Shown here one piece after another: positions 24,001 to 34,862 of a stretch of 64,000 nt of DNA (its first letter is position 1; each line of letters starts with the position of its first letter). Source of the DNA: Certhia americana (lineage: Eukaryota; Chordata; Aves; Passeriformes; Certhiidae). Under the pieces are notes generated by a model. The model did not search any database and was not told where the DNA came from. It saw only the letters and a list, made by a program, of their open reading frames with translations. The position numbers were made by a program, and so were the translations under genes. The stretch lies in contig JAGMWU010000028.1 in assembly GCA_018697195.1 (NCBI GenBank), positions 3,952,337 through 4,016,336 of the forward strand. Direction: 5' to 3'.

Positions 24001-27000
24001 TACAGGCTGGAAGATGTGCATGAGTTGATTAATTGCTTTATAACCTCTGTGCTTTCCCTCTCTCCGAGTTCTCCCTGAGCTTGTCCCTCTCCCACAGATC
24101 ACCCCCCCTGCTCCCAGTGCCCAGCAGTCCTGGGCTCAGCCCTTTGGAGCCAGCCCCAACGCCAGCAGCATCGGGCAGTACTTTGACAAGCACGACATGA
24201 AGGAATCCTCCTACCACCTGCTCATCTCCCGCCTGGACCTGCACATCTGCGATGACAGCCACGCCCGGGAGTCAGGTCAGGAGAGAGGAAAACAGCAGCA
24301 GAGAGAAAAACAGCTGAGGGCACTGATTTCTGTCTAGAAGAGGGTTGGGAAGCACTGGGGTTTGGAAGTTTGGGATTTGAGTTTCCAGGCCTGGTTCTTA
24401 TCATATAAAGCATTGACCAGTTGATTCAGGTGTCCTCCTTGCCTAGGACAAGGTGCAGATTCCTAAAGATGATCCCCTAATCCTGGCTGTGGTGGCAATC
24501 AGAGCAATGTGGTTTTGAATTCTCCTGGATCAGGGCTGGGATTGCAGAGCTGACTGTGGTTTCCTCTGCTCTCTTCCTCACAGGTGCTTTGAAGCATGGG
24601 ATGTTGGGTGGTGCCATCCAGCTGACCTTCAGGAGGATGGCTTTTGATTATTATCCTTTCCACAGGGCAGGTAGGGAGCCTTTGGCCTCACAGCCTGAGG
24701 AGGGGGATAAAAAAGGAGTTTAACTGTGATTTCAGGCTGGATTGGAAGAAACCACATTTTTAAAGCTGGGATGTTTGCTTTTCTGCAGGAGATGCCTGCA
24801 AGCATTGGGTGAGGTACAGTGAGGCAATGGAGACTCGGGGACAGTGGGCGAGGAAGCTGGTCAGTGAATTTCAAAGCAAGATGGAGAAGCTTTATGAAGA
24901 AACAGACCCTGTGTTTGCCAGGACTCCACTTTCCCCTTTCAGAAGAAAACCAGGTAATGGTATTTGATGAAACCAGTGAAGCAGGAGGTGCTACCAGTTT
25001 TGTTCCATCCAGCAAAATCTTTAGTTGCCTGTCCCCAGTTGAGCAGGCTGATTTGTTGGTGCAGAAATGCACAGCACTCCAAAAATCATAAATATAATGG
25101 CAAAGGAAAATGGCTGGGAGAGCACTGCAGCAAGGATGGACGGGCTGAAGTGGATTATTGTTGAGTTTCTCCGTAAGATACCAGGATGAAATTACATACT
25201 TAAGACCTGGCTTAGGAGTGTGTTCTCTGGCCACAGAACAGACTCACCTTTCACAGTGTTCTTCCTTCAGAAGTCCTGAGTGTTTCTCCTGCCCAGCTGT
25301 GTTCATCCTGTTTCTAATTTTGGGGCTGTTAGTTCTGCTCATTAAGCACAGAGGCGTTGGTGCAAAGAAGGTGACTGAAACCCTGCTGGTTCTGCCTGTG
25401 TGTCCCCACAGAGCCTCCCCAGAGTCCCCAGAAGAGCCCCCCGGAGAAGGGCCGGGCTCCTCCCACGAGTCTGCCACGGCTCCGGCACCCGCCCTGGCAC
25501 CGGCTGCGCTCCAGCTGCCTGCTGGTGCGGGTGGATGACCTGGATGTGCACCAGGTAGGGACCCCAGCACTGGCTGCAGATGGCAATGGCACTTCTAAAA
25601 AGGAAATGATATGATTCAGTGTATGATTCAAAGAATCATGCAAATCCTACGACATCCAAAACGCTGCCCAGAGAGTCTAAATGCTGGTAGGATGTTGCCT
25701 GTAAAAGTTTTAGCCCAAGGGTGAACTGCTGATCGTTTTCATGTTCAGAGGGAACTGCATAACCATGGGTTTCTGCCCTCTGTTCTATCTAAGCTTACAC
25801 CAAGCATTAGGCAGGCCCAGTGCAAAACATTCCATGCCTTTGAGAAGTCAGTGAGGATGTGGATTTTTGACAGTCTCACCTCAGGCTTTCTGCCCTGCAT
25901 CCATGTGCCCTGTATCCTTCCAAGAGCTGGTTTTGCTCTTTGAAACACCACATACTATGATGGGCTTGCCAATGTGCTGCTGGTCTTGGAGACAGCTGTA
26001 ACAGATTTCTGTTCTGTTTGCTCATCTCACCTAATTCTGCTTGTCACAGCTCTTACTGGCAGTGACAGGAGACACAAAGAACTAAATTCCCTCAAAGGAG
26101 AGGAGTTGGCAATATCAGCAGGTAGAAGAAAATGACATTTTTGCTTGAAAGCAGGGTATGTTTGATGTGTAAATGAGGTGAATTGAACACAGGCAACTGT
26201 GGGGTCACTGGGACACTTGGGTTTGCCAAGTCTGAGTTCTGCACAACTGCATTTCATTCTGTTTTCAGGTCTCTACAGCTGGGCAGCAAAGTAAGAAACC
26301 TTCCACCTTGCTTTCCTGTAGTAGAAAAATCTTCAAACTTCCTGACCAGGTCTCTGCAATCCATATTGAATTCACAGAATATTACTTCCCAGACAATCAG
26401 GACTTTCCAGGTAATACATCAAGGTTAGCACCTTCTTTCACAAGTTTCTTGAAGAGTCATCAATGGTCTAGATGTGTTAACCCTGTCAGATATTCTCTGT
26501 CCATTGTTGTTGAGTTTTATGATGTTTGCCATGCTAATTTGTTGGGGGTTTTCTTGCCTGTGGGAGATTGGGATGGAGTTTGTGTACAGTGTGGAAGCAG
26601 AGCTGTGCTTGCAGGAAGGAATTGCCCAGTTCCTGTGGTTCAGCCTTACTGAGAGCCCTGGAGCAAGGCCATGGGGTGCTCTGGGTGCTGTCCCAGTGGG
26701 TCACCTCATTCCCTGGGTGCACCACAGCTTCTCCCCTTCCCAGATGTATCTCCCAGGAGTGATGAAGTCCTTGCATTGGTGCTGTCAGTGCAGGTTCTGC
26801 ACTGAGCTGCAGAGCACCTGAGGGGCCTTTCTTGCTATCATTGATCCCTTTCCTTCTAGTCCCATGCCCAAACCTGTACATGCAGCTGAACGGCCTGATG
26901 CTCACCCTGGACACACCAAGTGTGCTCTGGATAAACCTCTTCTGCCTGGATCTGTGTCGCAGCCTGGAGCAGTTCAAAGCCATCTACAAGCTGGAGGACT

Positions 27001-30000
27001 CAGGCAAGCGGGATGAGCATGTGGATGTCCGGCTGGATGGCTTCAGGCTGAAGGTACCATTCTTTTCCTTCCTTTCCCAGTCTTCAGTGTTTTCTCTGTG
27101 ACAGGAACATGAAACCAGGACATAGCTGGAGCCCATAGCGAGGAGACAAACCTGCTGCCTTCCTCTGCCTTAGCTCTGTCTGCCACTTGTGTTGGTTTTG
27201 TTTGGTCTGTGGGCAGTAAACATGATGCAGGAGTCTCATCCAGAATAAACCTCAGCTATTCCTTTCTCACCTCATGCCTTGGCATTTTTCTCTTCCCCCT
27301 GCAGCTCAGCATCCCCGTGGATAAGAAAGTCACAGACCACCGGGACCGGCCGCAGGCCCTGTGTGTTTGCATGTCAGAGGTGACAGCCACCAACACCCGC
27401 CACGCTCCCTCCTGCAGCTGCCAGGACCTTCAGAGCCTCTTCAGGAAATTCGCGAGCTCAGAGTTCTTCCACTCCAGCTACGCTGCATTCCCCCGGGCAC
27501 AGGACAGATTCAGCCTCCTGCACACCCTGTTCCTGCGCCACGCCTACCAGCTGGATGACAGGCCACAGAAGCACCCAGGCTTTCCCCAGCTGCCTCACAA
27601 AACCTCTGCCTCTGAGGATCTGTGGTCTGTGAATTTCAGTGAGCTCTCCCTGGGCTTTGAGGGGGCCGAAAGCTCCAAGGGCAGAGCCCTTAGCTTTATT
27701 GACCCTTTTCCCCTTTCCATATGGGCTTGCCTGCCCAAGAGGTGGGGGCAAGCTCAGATGTCTAAACGACAGGAACTGGCCACCTCTGAGGTGAAAATCA
27801 AGCCTTCTGCCAGCTTTAGCAACCACTCCAAGAATGAGAACCTCTCCAGGGAACACGGTGTTTGTCAAAGATCAAAGACTGACCAGGATCTGAAGAATAT
27901 CTCTAAGGCTCCAGACACGATGGATGTCTTGGGAGAATCTGACTGTGAAGTTGATGATGGAGTAGACAGTAAAGAGCTGGAAGCCTCTGCTGATATCCAC
28001 GTGCTCATGTCCTCCTCTGTCCATGTCAAAGTTCGGCTCAACCACTACCAGTACTTGGTGCTGCTCAGGATGAAGGAAGTTCTGCAAACACTACAGGAGC
28101 AGCTGGCTCAAGATACCCAGGAAATGACTGGGTCTCCTTTAGATCCCATGTCTGCTTGTGTGGGAGTTCTGTTCCACAGCGCTGAGGTGGCCCTGCTCAT
28201 GACCCCTGCTCCAGGGTCTGTCGTGGAACCCAGATCCCTGGACTCGGACACAACCAGCCTGATCGAGTCTGAGCTCTCGCCCTCGGACAGCAAGGAGGGG
28301 CTGACAGCTGACGAGAAGGAGCTGAAATCAGAGAGCAGTTCGGAGAAGGGCTTAGGCAGCACCTCTGAGCTCCCAGAGGACAGTGGGATCCAGGACACGG
28401 GCACCAGTGTCCCACCAGAGAGGCTCCCGAGATCCGCGAGTGACGGAGCCCTGAGCGCAGCTCCCCGCGGTAAGGGCACAGAGGAGAAAGGCTTGATAGA
28501 GGAAGCACACGAAGCTGTGGAAGCCCTGGTTGCAGAAAGACCAGCAGAGACCAGCAGCCACCCTCAGAGCCCCCCTGCTCTCCCTTCCAGCCCAGCCTCG
28601 GACACACAGCCCTCGAGCAGAGGAGGTGTCGCCCTCAATGGCCAGGCAGAGCTGATCCCGCTGCGGAACATCGAGGTGGAGCTCTCCAGCGCACTGCACA
28701 TCACCAAGGATGCCACGAAGGAAGCTCTGCACGTGACCATGGACCTCACCAAGGAGGCCATGTCCCTCACCAAGGACGCCCTGAGCCTGAGCCGGGACAA
28801 GATGACCTCTACCATGCAGAGGATGCTGTCCCTGCCCCCAGCCAGGTGAGCAGGCCAGGCTGCAGCAGGGGGAGACAGAGGCCAGCTATTCCCTTTCTTC
28901 CCATTGGATTTGGATTGGAGATGGGTTAAATGTTCAGCTCTTGGGGTTCTTTCTGAGGATACTGAAGTCTGACTTGCGAGTGGTCAAAGACCAACCCAAC
29001 ACTCAGATAATCTGCAGGCTCAGCTGCCTGCCTTTATCACTGGTTTTTGTCGTTTTTTTCTGCAGGGATTCTGTGCCCAAAGCAGAGGAGGGAGCAGTGA
29101 CCCCGGGCGGGGCAGGCAGCAGCCGGATGCGTTTCCTTTCCATGAAGAGAACCTCATCCCAGCATTCCTTTGACACCACATCCGTGGATGGGAGTGGCCC
29201 CGAGGACGGACTGTCCGTGGACAGTGATGGCAGTGATGGCTTTGTGATGCTCACAGACTCTGGTAAAGCCCTTGGCTTTTCCTCTCCCCACCCTCATCTC
29301 CCAGGGGTGATAGCTTTGTGCCACAGGCAACTCATCCATGCTGTGTTCTATGGAATCACTTTTGCTGCTCCTTGTTTTTGAAGGTCTTAAGGAGTTGCCT
29401 CATGGTGGCTCTTTCAGCTTTTGTAGGTGCCTTTTCTTTGAGATGAGGAGGGTAAATCACTGTGGGGTGACCCTGCGTACCCCAGTGGTGTCCTGAATGC
29501 TGTAGGGGCTGTGATGTGCTGGTGGTGGATGGTACAGAGTGTTTAGGAAAGGCTGGTTGGATATTGGGTACTCAGGGTTGAAGTGAAAGGATGGTACCTC
29601 CAGAGAAGCCAGAGATCCAGGCAGATGCTGACATCAGGACTTTCAGAAAAAGAAATGGAAATGAGGTGTTGTTACTTCTATTTCAGAACCCAGCCTGGAC
29701 CCTCTTCCTTCAGGGCAGCTTCCCCAGGCCCACAATGACACGGGCAGCAGAACCAGTCTGGTGGCAGAGGATGAGGGTGGAGTGTCCCCTGAGGTGAACA
29801 GCTCCACATCCCAGAGTGAAGATCCCAGTCTGCAGCTGGTCAGTGCCTGGCACTGGGATTCTGTGCCTGAGGGGCTCTGGAAGGGAGGTGTTTGCTGTAA
29901 CCAATGAGCTCTTGGTGGCTGTTTCAGGTGTCTGTCCTCGTGCTGAAGATGAGTGATGTGAACTGTGCAATAGAGGTACAAGGAGATGATTTGTCTGTGG

Positions 30001-32659
30001 CTTTACAAGTGATGAGCGTGGTTCCAGAGCAGCTGAACAACGTTGGCATGTGGCAGTTTCTGCGTGGTTATGTGGGTAAGATGCTGCTCTGGCACTCAGC
30101 TGCACTGTTAGAACTGGCTTTTTTACCAGCCTCCCTCAGGGAATATTCCATTAACTGGGGCCTCAGTGTTTGGGGTGTTTAGGATTAATGAGGGTTCAGA
30201 TCTGGCATTTGAAAGATCACACAGTCAGGCTCTGTGGTGCCTAGTAATCATTGATTGGGATTTTTTAGATTGCTGCTAGGGAAACTGAAGTTATTCCTGC
30301 TCTGAGATAAATGCTTTCAGTCTACAGTACTTGCCCTAAATTTGAATTTAAAAAGAAACAAGCCAAACCTGAAAACAACCAACTGCCCCCCAACACCCCA
30401 AAAAATGTTACCCAAACAAAATCAAAAGCAGTTCCAACCCCAAACCTGAAGTGAAAGTGTGGGCAGTTCCCAGGTTGTTGATTCTGCCTCTCCCAGTCCT
30501 GCCAGTGGCCACAGTGAAGCAAAGGGATGAGGAAAGGCTGGTCAGCTCTGGAGTGAACCAGGGCACTGGATCAGCTGTAGAGGCAGAGTTTGGGACACTG
30601 TGGAGGGCAGCTGGGACAGTTCTGGGGGGGGGGTAGAGTTGGGGCAGCTCTGGAAAGCAAGTGTGGGGCACTGGGCTGGGTCCTGCACATGCAAAACAGG
30701 GGGCACTTTTAAAGTGTGGTGAGGGGGATGTGCCTGGGACCTTAAATGATAAAGCTCCAGTGCCAGTTCAGTGATGTGGGCTCTTAGTTCTTGGAAATCT
30801 GGATTTCTCTCACGTGAGGGATGATGTCAGACCAAGGTCACTTGGCTGCTTTTGGATTGAAACGGGCTTTCCATGCTGCCCTTTTTGAGTTGATATCTGC
30901 TCACTGGCGTCCCGTTGTGCAGCGAGATCTCTCTGCCCCAGCTCTAGGAGATCCAGGTGTGGAGAAGCCTGCGAGCCCTGAGCCCAGGCAGCCCCAGCCC
31001 GAGGTGTGCCTGCGCCTGCAGTCGGGTCCCTGCGCGGCCGCTCACTCACCGCTGGCTGAGCGCAACGGCTTCCTGCAGCTGCTGCTGCACAGCTGCTGCA
31101 CAGAGCTCTGCATGTCCTCCCTCACCAGCCTGGGACCCTTCCTGGAGGATGAAATCATCCCAGAGGTGATCCCCATGGAGATAGAGGTGGTGGATGCCAA
31201 AATCACGTTGAAGGTGAGAGATTCTCCCCAGGGCAGAGCTCTCTTGTGGGATTCCACTTGGGGAGGGATGCTGTGGGATTGCTGGGGGCCTCTCTAGAGC
31301 TTCTCTATGCCTGAGAATGGTTTTGCTTCTAAAAGCTGCCCTAGGGGTGAATGAGGAACACAAGGGAAGTGTGTACCTGTAGACCCTGTACATAAAGCCA
31401 GGCCTTTCCCTAGGGTGGACTCACCCCTGTGAGTCTGGCAGTGCTGCCAGTCAGGAACGCTGCTCCTGAGGAGGCTGCAGGCAAGGGAAATCCTTTCAAG
31501 AGCTGTCACAGCTGCTCATCCCTTCTCTACTTCATGTTTCTCCAGGATGACAGCCCCCCAGTGTACCCCACCTCCCCTGGCCCTGTCCCCATCACCTTGG
31601 CAATGGATCATGTCGTGGTGAGGCGCAGGGATGACGGTGTCTTCTATCTCACAGGTCAGTAACATCCTGGGTTTATTGTCCCTCTGCACCCCCAGGCTGT
31701 GCTGGAGGGACATGATGGTTGCTGCTGGGAAGGATGGGCTCTGAGGTGGGAGCATTCCCTGTGTGTGTTTCTTTCCTGCTGTGGGAGCAGTCCCTGCCTC
31801 TGCTCCCTGGTGTGAGAATTCGTGTCTGGTGTTTCCTTAAGCACACACAGACAGGATCCATTATTACCTTTTAGTTTCTCCATTTTATTTTGCTGTGTCA
31901 AAAGAGGGGGGGGAAAAGAAGGAAAGAAATTAATTTTTTGTTCTGAGAGCCCTGTTTTGTAAATATCCACACCTTGAGTGGATTCTATTGTTTTTTTCAG
32001 CTTCCCAGGGGAAGGACTCAGTAAAACAGGAAAAACCTGTGTCAGTCCCTGAGGAGCAGAAGGCCCCATCAGAGTCTGTCTCACCAGCCCCAGCAGCAGG
32101 AGCACGTGGGCTGCAGGTGAGTCACTGCTTCCTGTTGCTGTCTGGACAACAGAGCTGGAAATTCTCTTTTGCCTTCGTGTGTTTGCAGTCCTGGGCAGGT
32201 GTGGTCAGCTGCAGGAAGGGAGTGCCCCGAGGAGCAGCCTGTGCCTCCTGCTATGGGTGTTTTGAGGAGAGCACCTTGCCCAGCATGAGCTCACTTGTTC
32301 CCTTCCAGAATCTGGTTGGGGATTGTTTTCTGATTGGCTCCATCTTCTGTATTGTGTCCAGTTCCTTGTTAGAAAAACAGGAATCAAGAGGTTCCCAAAA
32401 AGAAGTTCTGTCACTGTGGTTGTGTCTCACTGTGTAATTCATCCCAAAAGCTCCTGCCTTGGTTTTCCTTGGAGCAGCTCACTCCCTGTGTACTTTGAAA
32501 ACTCCTGCCTTGTTCTCTGCTTGTCTCTCGTAGCTCAAGCATGTGCCAGAGTTGCAAAGGGAGCTCCAGACCATGAAACTGGCCCTGGCAGAAGCCAACA
32601 TGGACAAGGCTCGCCTTCTGCAGGAGATCAGGAAGTACAACCCCCTGTTCCAGCTCTGA
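9004..32659 (+). CDS. UHRF1BP1: UHRF1BP1 / BLTP3A, bridge-like lipid transfer protein 3A
   Basis: This is a member of the VPS13/ATG2-like bridge family, rod-shaped proteins that move phospholipids between membranes at contact sites; BLTP3A acts on endolysosomal and VAMP7 vesicles. Exons: 9004-9054, 20664-20826, 21579-21617, 22079-22170, 22363-22552, 22710-22850, 23404-23574, 24098-24275, 24584-24670, 24789-24953, 25412-25554, 26269-26410, 26860-27053, 27305-28845, 29066-29262, 29687-29838, 29928-30075, 30942-31213, 31546-31654, 32001-32116, 32534-32659. With exon 1 at its usual 44 nt the sum is 4410 nt, a continuous frame of 1469 residues (human about 1440). The N-terminal chorein region is in exons 1-6 and the C-terminal coiled coil in exon 21. 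The paralogue UHRF1BP1L is excluded mainly by position next to TAF11 and ANKS1A. Only exon 1 is damaged. Confidence 0.93.
17710..18120 (-). mobile_element. Decayed solo LTR (endogenous retrovirus relic)
   Basis: Read on the minus strand, this roughly 410-bp block begins near AGAATGATGCTTAAGC and ends with CTAAATAAAGGTGTG followed by a T-rich tract and TTCTAACA. That looks like the polyadenylation end of an LTR closing in CA. The start resembles the minus-strand start of the second block at 19420-19868 (AGAGTGATGCCTTAAG), so both appear to come from one LTR family. No gag, pol or env sequence lies beside it. The call rests on ends and the internal AATAAA, not on a library match. Confidence 0.5.
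19420..19868 (-). mobile_element. Decayed solo LTR, related to the one at 17710
   Basis: On the minus strand it starts TGTCAGAGTGATGCCTTAAG and runs through A/T-rich sequence to GAGGCCTTTTAACAAATCC and TTTATCCTTTT. This is the layout of an LTR with a TG start and a polyadenylation region near the far end. Its start shares the GATGC-TTAAG block with the LTR at 17710-18120, and both have the same orientation. No retroviral coding sequence is adjacent. The far end is approximate. Confidence 0.45.
20664..22850 (+). CDS. UHRF1BP1: UHRF1BP1 exons 2-6, chorein-type N-terminal region
   Basis: Exons 20664-20826, 21579-21617, 22079-22170, 22363-22552 and 22710-22850 encode residues about 15-223. Recognisable family segments are LSPDKINLSTLKGQGQL, NLELDEEVLQNVLELP, ITRVYCNKASIR, VEVEMRTCEEPRPPNG, YGFAEKVVEGMFIVVNSI, SFELWQLQGYSVNPNW and LRIEADATDNGDQDP. 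This is the chorein_N-like lipid-entry end of the groove. All five are clean, with GT-AG borders and matching phases. Confidence 0.95.
23404..27053 (+). CDS. UHRF1BP1: UHRF1BP1 exons 7-13, lipid-groove segment
   Basis: Exons 23404-23574, 24098-24275, 24584-24670, 24789-24953, 25412-25554, 26269-26410 and 26860-27053 encode residues about 224-583. Readable blocks include TKDCNVVASKLMFLLDDLLW, YHLLISRLDLHICDDSHARE, IQLTFRRMAFDYYPFHRAG, LLVRVDDLDVHQ, SAIHIEFTEYYFPDNQDFP and LFCLDLCRSLEQFKAIYKL. These beta-rich stretches build the repeating lipid-binding groove typical of the bridge family. Exon 11 begins with a Ser/Pro-rich linker. Confidence 0.95.
27305..28845 (+). CDS. UHRF1BP1: UHRF1BP1 exon 14, large central exon
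   Basis: A single 1541-nt exon encodes residues about 584-1096. It starts LSIPVDKKVTDHRDRPQAL, has a cysteine cluster (CSCQDLQSLFRKF), EDLWSVNFSELSLGFEG, and FIDPFPLSIWACLPKRW. A groove strand reads DIHVLMSSSVHVKVRLNHYQ, followed by YLVLLRMKEVLQTLQEQL. A long acidic, Ser/Glu-rich stretch follows that is probably disordered (around 28230-28640). The exon ends with GQAELIPLRNIEVELSSAL and 11-residue amphipathic repeats (28690-28812). The donor GTGAGC is at 28846. Confidence 0.95.
29066..30075 (+). CDS. UHRF1BP1: UHRF1BP1 exons 15-17
   Basis: Exons 29066-29262, 29687-29838 and 29928-30075 encode residues about 1097-1262. They carry the Ser-rich conserved block MRFLSMKRTSSQHSFD, then GPEDGLSVDSDGSDGFVML. 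A variable linker with little conservation (exon 16) follows, then the next folded strand VSVLVLKMSDVNCAIEV and MWQFLRGYV. The MKRTSSQ motif looks like a phosphorylation-rich linker; that is inference. Confidence 0.92.
30942..32659 (+). CDS. UHRF1BP1: UHRF1BP1 exons 18-21, C-terminal part and coiled coil
   Basis: Exons 30942-31213, 31546-31654, 32001-32116 and 32534-32659 encode residues about 1263-1469. Segments include AAAHSPLAERNGFLQLLLHS, LGPFLEDEIIPEVIPMEIE, DDSPPVYPTSPGPVPITLAM and DHVVVRRRDDGVFYL. A Glu/Pro/Ala linker leads to the final coiled coil LQRELQTMKLALAEANMDK then LLQEIRKYNPLFQL and TGA at 32657-32659. Exon 18 has two in-frame acceptors six bases apart (exon start 30942 or 30948). 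Confidence 0.93.
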
Positions 32660-34385
32660 CAGCACTGCCAGGGACAGGGGACCAGCACCAGCAGGGCAGG
32701 TTTGGTCATTTCACTGCCAAACGGGTCCAACTCCAGGACTGAAACCAGCTGTGACTGCAGAGGACTGGCGAGAGGGAGGGAGGGAGGGGGCCTGGCTGAG
32801 ACAAATGGGAGGAAAGAGGAGGAGTTTGCTGTGTTGTGGCCTGGGAGTGCTGCACTGAGCCAGGGCATGGTCAGCCCACAAACACCAGGTCAGCTGCAGG
32901 GGGGACACCCCATGTCTCCTCATCTCTGGGTGGCTTTCAGCCTCCAGCTTTTGTGGTGACATCTGGAGATGGTCCATGTTGGCGTTTCTGATTCTTTCAC
33001 CCTTCCTTGTGTTCTTGCCCAGCTGTGCCATGGGCCACAGCAGGAGCAGGGTGGTCACTTCAGTGCCTGGGCAGTGACAGGACAGGGGTGGCAGGAGGGT
33101 CAGGGCTCTGCTGGGAGAGCAGAGATGGGATTTCCCACTGTGGAGTGAGGGTACACAGCTCACTATTCCCACAAGAACAGGGTCAAAATAGTACAGAAAT
33201 TCCTTCAGATTGCCTTTTCCACCAGTAATCCCTTGTGTAGAAGATGGATGCAGTGTATGAGATTTCATTCCCACTTAATCCCACAGTGTTTGGCTTTACA
33301 GATGCAGGAATTAATTCCTTACAAGGCACTGCTTAAACTATAAGTTTACTATCAAAGAACGGGGTGAGGGAGGTTGGTTCAGTCTCAGAAGGAGACCTGG
33401 GTGTTTTTTGGGATGCACCTTGTCCTCAGAGCTTTGTGTGCCTGAGTTCCCCCATGGGGAGGGGCAGCAGCCGTGGCTGCTGAGGAAGGAGCTTTTCAGC
33501 ACTGGGTGGAATCTTTCAGCAGGGCTGAGGGGCTGCCTGGGGTGGGAACCACCTGCCAGCCCTGATCCCAAAAGGAAAATGCTGGAACACACCCGTGTGG
33601 AGCAGCTCCCTGTGAGCACTGCTGGGAACTGCCCAGAGCCCACGAGCAGAAGCTGGATTTTGTTTCACCAAATCTTTGTGCTGCTCCCTCTCCCTGTGGG
33701 GAGAAACAGCTCCAGGAACTGCTTGCCTGAGGTGGAATGCCATGGTATTCCTGCTTTTTCTTCATTAATTGCTTGAAAATGGGAGATTTCTCTCTTCTGC
33801 TCTTTCAAATTTTCATGACATTTTGTGTGAGTATAAGAAGGGTATGCCAAGGGTTTGCCCAGTCCTGGTGCCCACCTGCAGGCTCCCACAGCTCCTCCCA
33901 CGTGTGCAGGCTGAGCACAGCTTGGGGCCAGGTTGTTTACAGCAAATTCCCTGCTCCAGCAACTTCAGCCAATGGGTTTTGGTGAAGAATTCCAGCATTT
34001 CCTTTGCTTTGAAGACCCAGTATAAAGGACTGTAACACAAAACCCACACCTGTGGGAGGACAAAACCTCCTGGATCCCCACAGATTGTAAATATCAAAGT
34101 TTACTTTGTGGAGCTTCTTATTTAAGGATTCTTCCTCTGTTCCAGTGAGAGCCCAGGGAGTCCTGCCCAGCACAGGTGCTGTGGGGAGAGCACGTGGCCT
34201 CAGCACCTCCCACAGGGTCAGGAGCAGCTCCCAGGGCCCCTGGAAGGGGATGGGGGGAATGTGCAAGTCTGAACTTGAATTTGAATTTTAGGCAGTATTG
34301 GAACTTTGCTGCACTTTGTTTCCACTGATGCATTTATTGGTTCTATGAACCACCAGCAGAATTAAACTCATTAACCTCCTTCTAG
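32660..34385 (+). other. UHRF1BP1: UHRF1BP1 3' UTR
   Basis: This is non-coding sequence after the stop codon. The best polyadenylation signal is ATTAAA at 34361-34366, about 1.7 kb downstream, followed by a T/C-rich tract; no plus-strand AATAAA is seen before it. The end is therefore an estimate. No other gene is visible in this stretch. Confidence 0.55.
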
Positions 34386-34589
34386 GCTCGGGCCTCTTTT
34401 CCTTCCCCCTCCCTTCCCAACGCTGCTGTTTTATGGGCAGCTCCTGGATTTGGAACACTGGATTTGGAGGCACAGCTGAGCCATGACTTGAGCTGTCCCA
34501 GCTGATGTTCCTGGGGATCCAGCCCTGCCCCAGGCTGGGAGCAGCTCTGGCAGCACCTTGGGTCACACGACAAGCAGGTCCCAGTCAGG

Positions 34590-34862
34590 TTATGAACACA
34601 AGAATAAGTTTAATGTAAAAAACCAGCCACGCATCTGGGCACAGATGGCACTTCTGGGCCAGCAGGAAATGCTCTGCAGCCCCTGGATGTTCCTCTCCCT
34701 GCTGTGTGCAGACCCCAAGTCCAGGTCAAGGCTGCATCCAGTCTCTGCCCAGCATGGGCAGGGACAGCAGGAACATCCTTGAGGTCCCACAGGCCACCCC
34801 AAAGGGGCCTCGTGGAAGAGTCCATGTGGGAAGGTCCTACAGGAAGCTCCTTTCAGCCTCTC
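34590..34862 (-). other. TAF11: TAF11 3' UTR
   Basis: This is minus-strand sequence below the TAF11 stop. TTTAAT on the plus strand at 34609-34614 reads ATTAAA on the minus strand, a common variant signal, placing the transcript end near 34590. The UHRF1BP1 transcript probably ends about 200 bases away, so the two genes are closely convergent. Confidence 0.5.

Noticed and set aside
25605..25645. ATATGATTCAGTGTATGATTC repeats resembling a CR1 tail
   Set aside because: There are only a few imperfect units and no CR1 body upstream or downstream.
30914..30941. GTTGTGCAG at 30914-30922 as the UHRF1BP1 exon 18 acceptor
   Set aside because: Joined to the preceding phase-1 exon it leads to a TGA within 15 codons; acceptors ending at 30941 or 30947 keep the frame.
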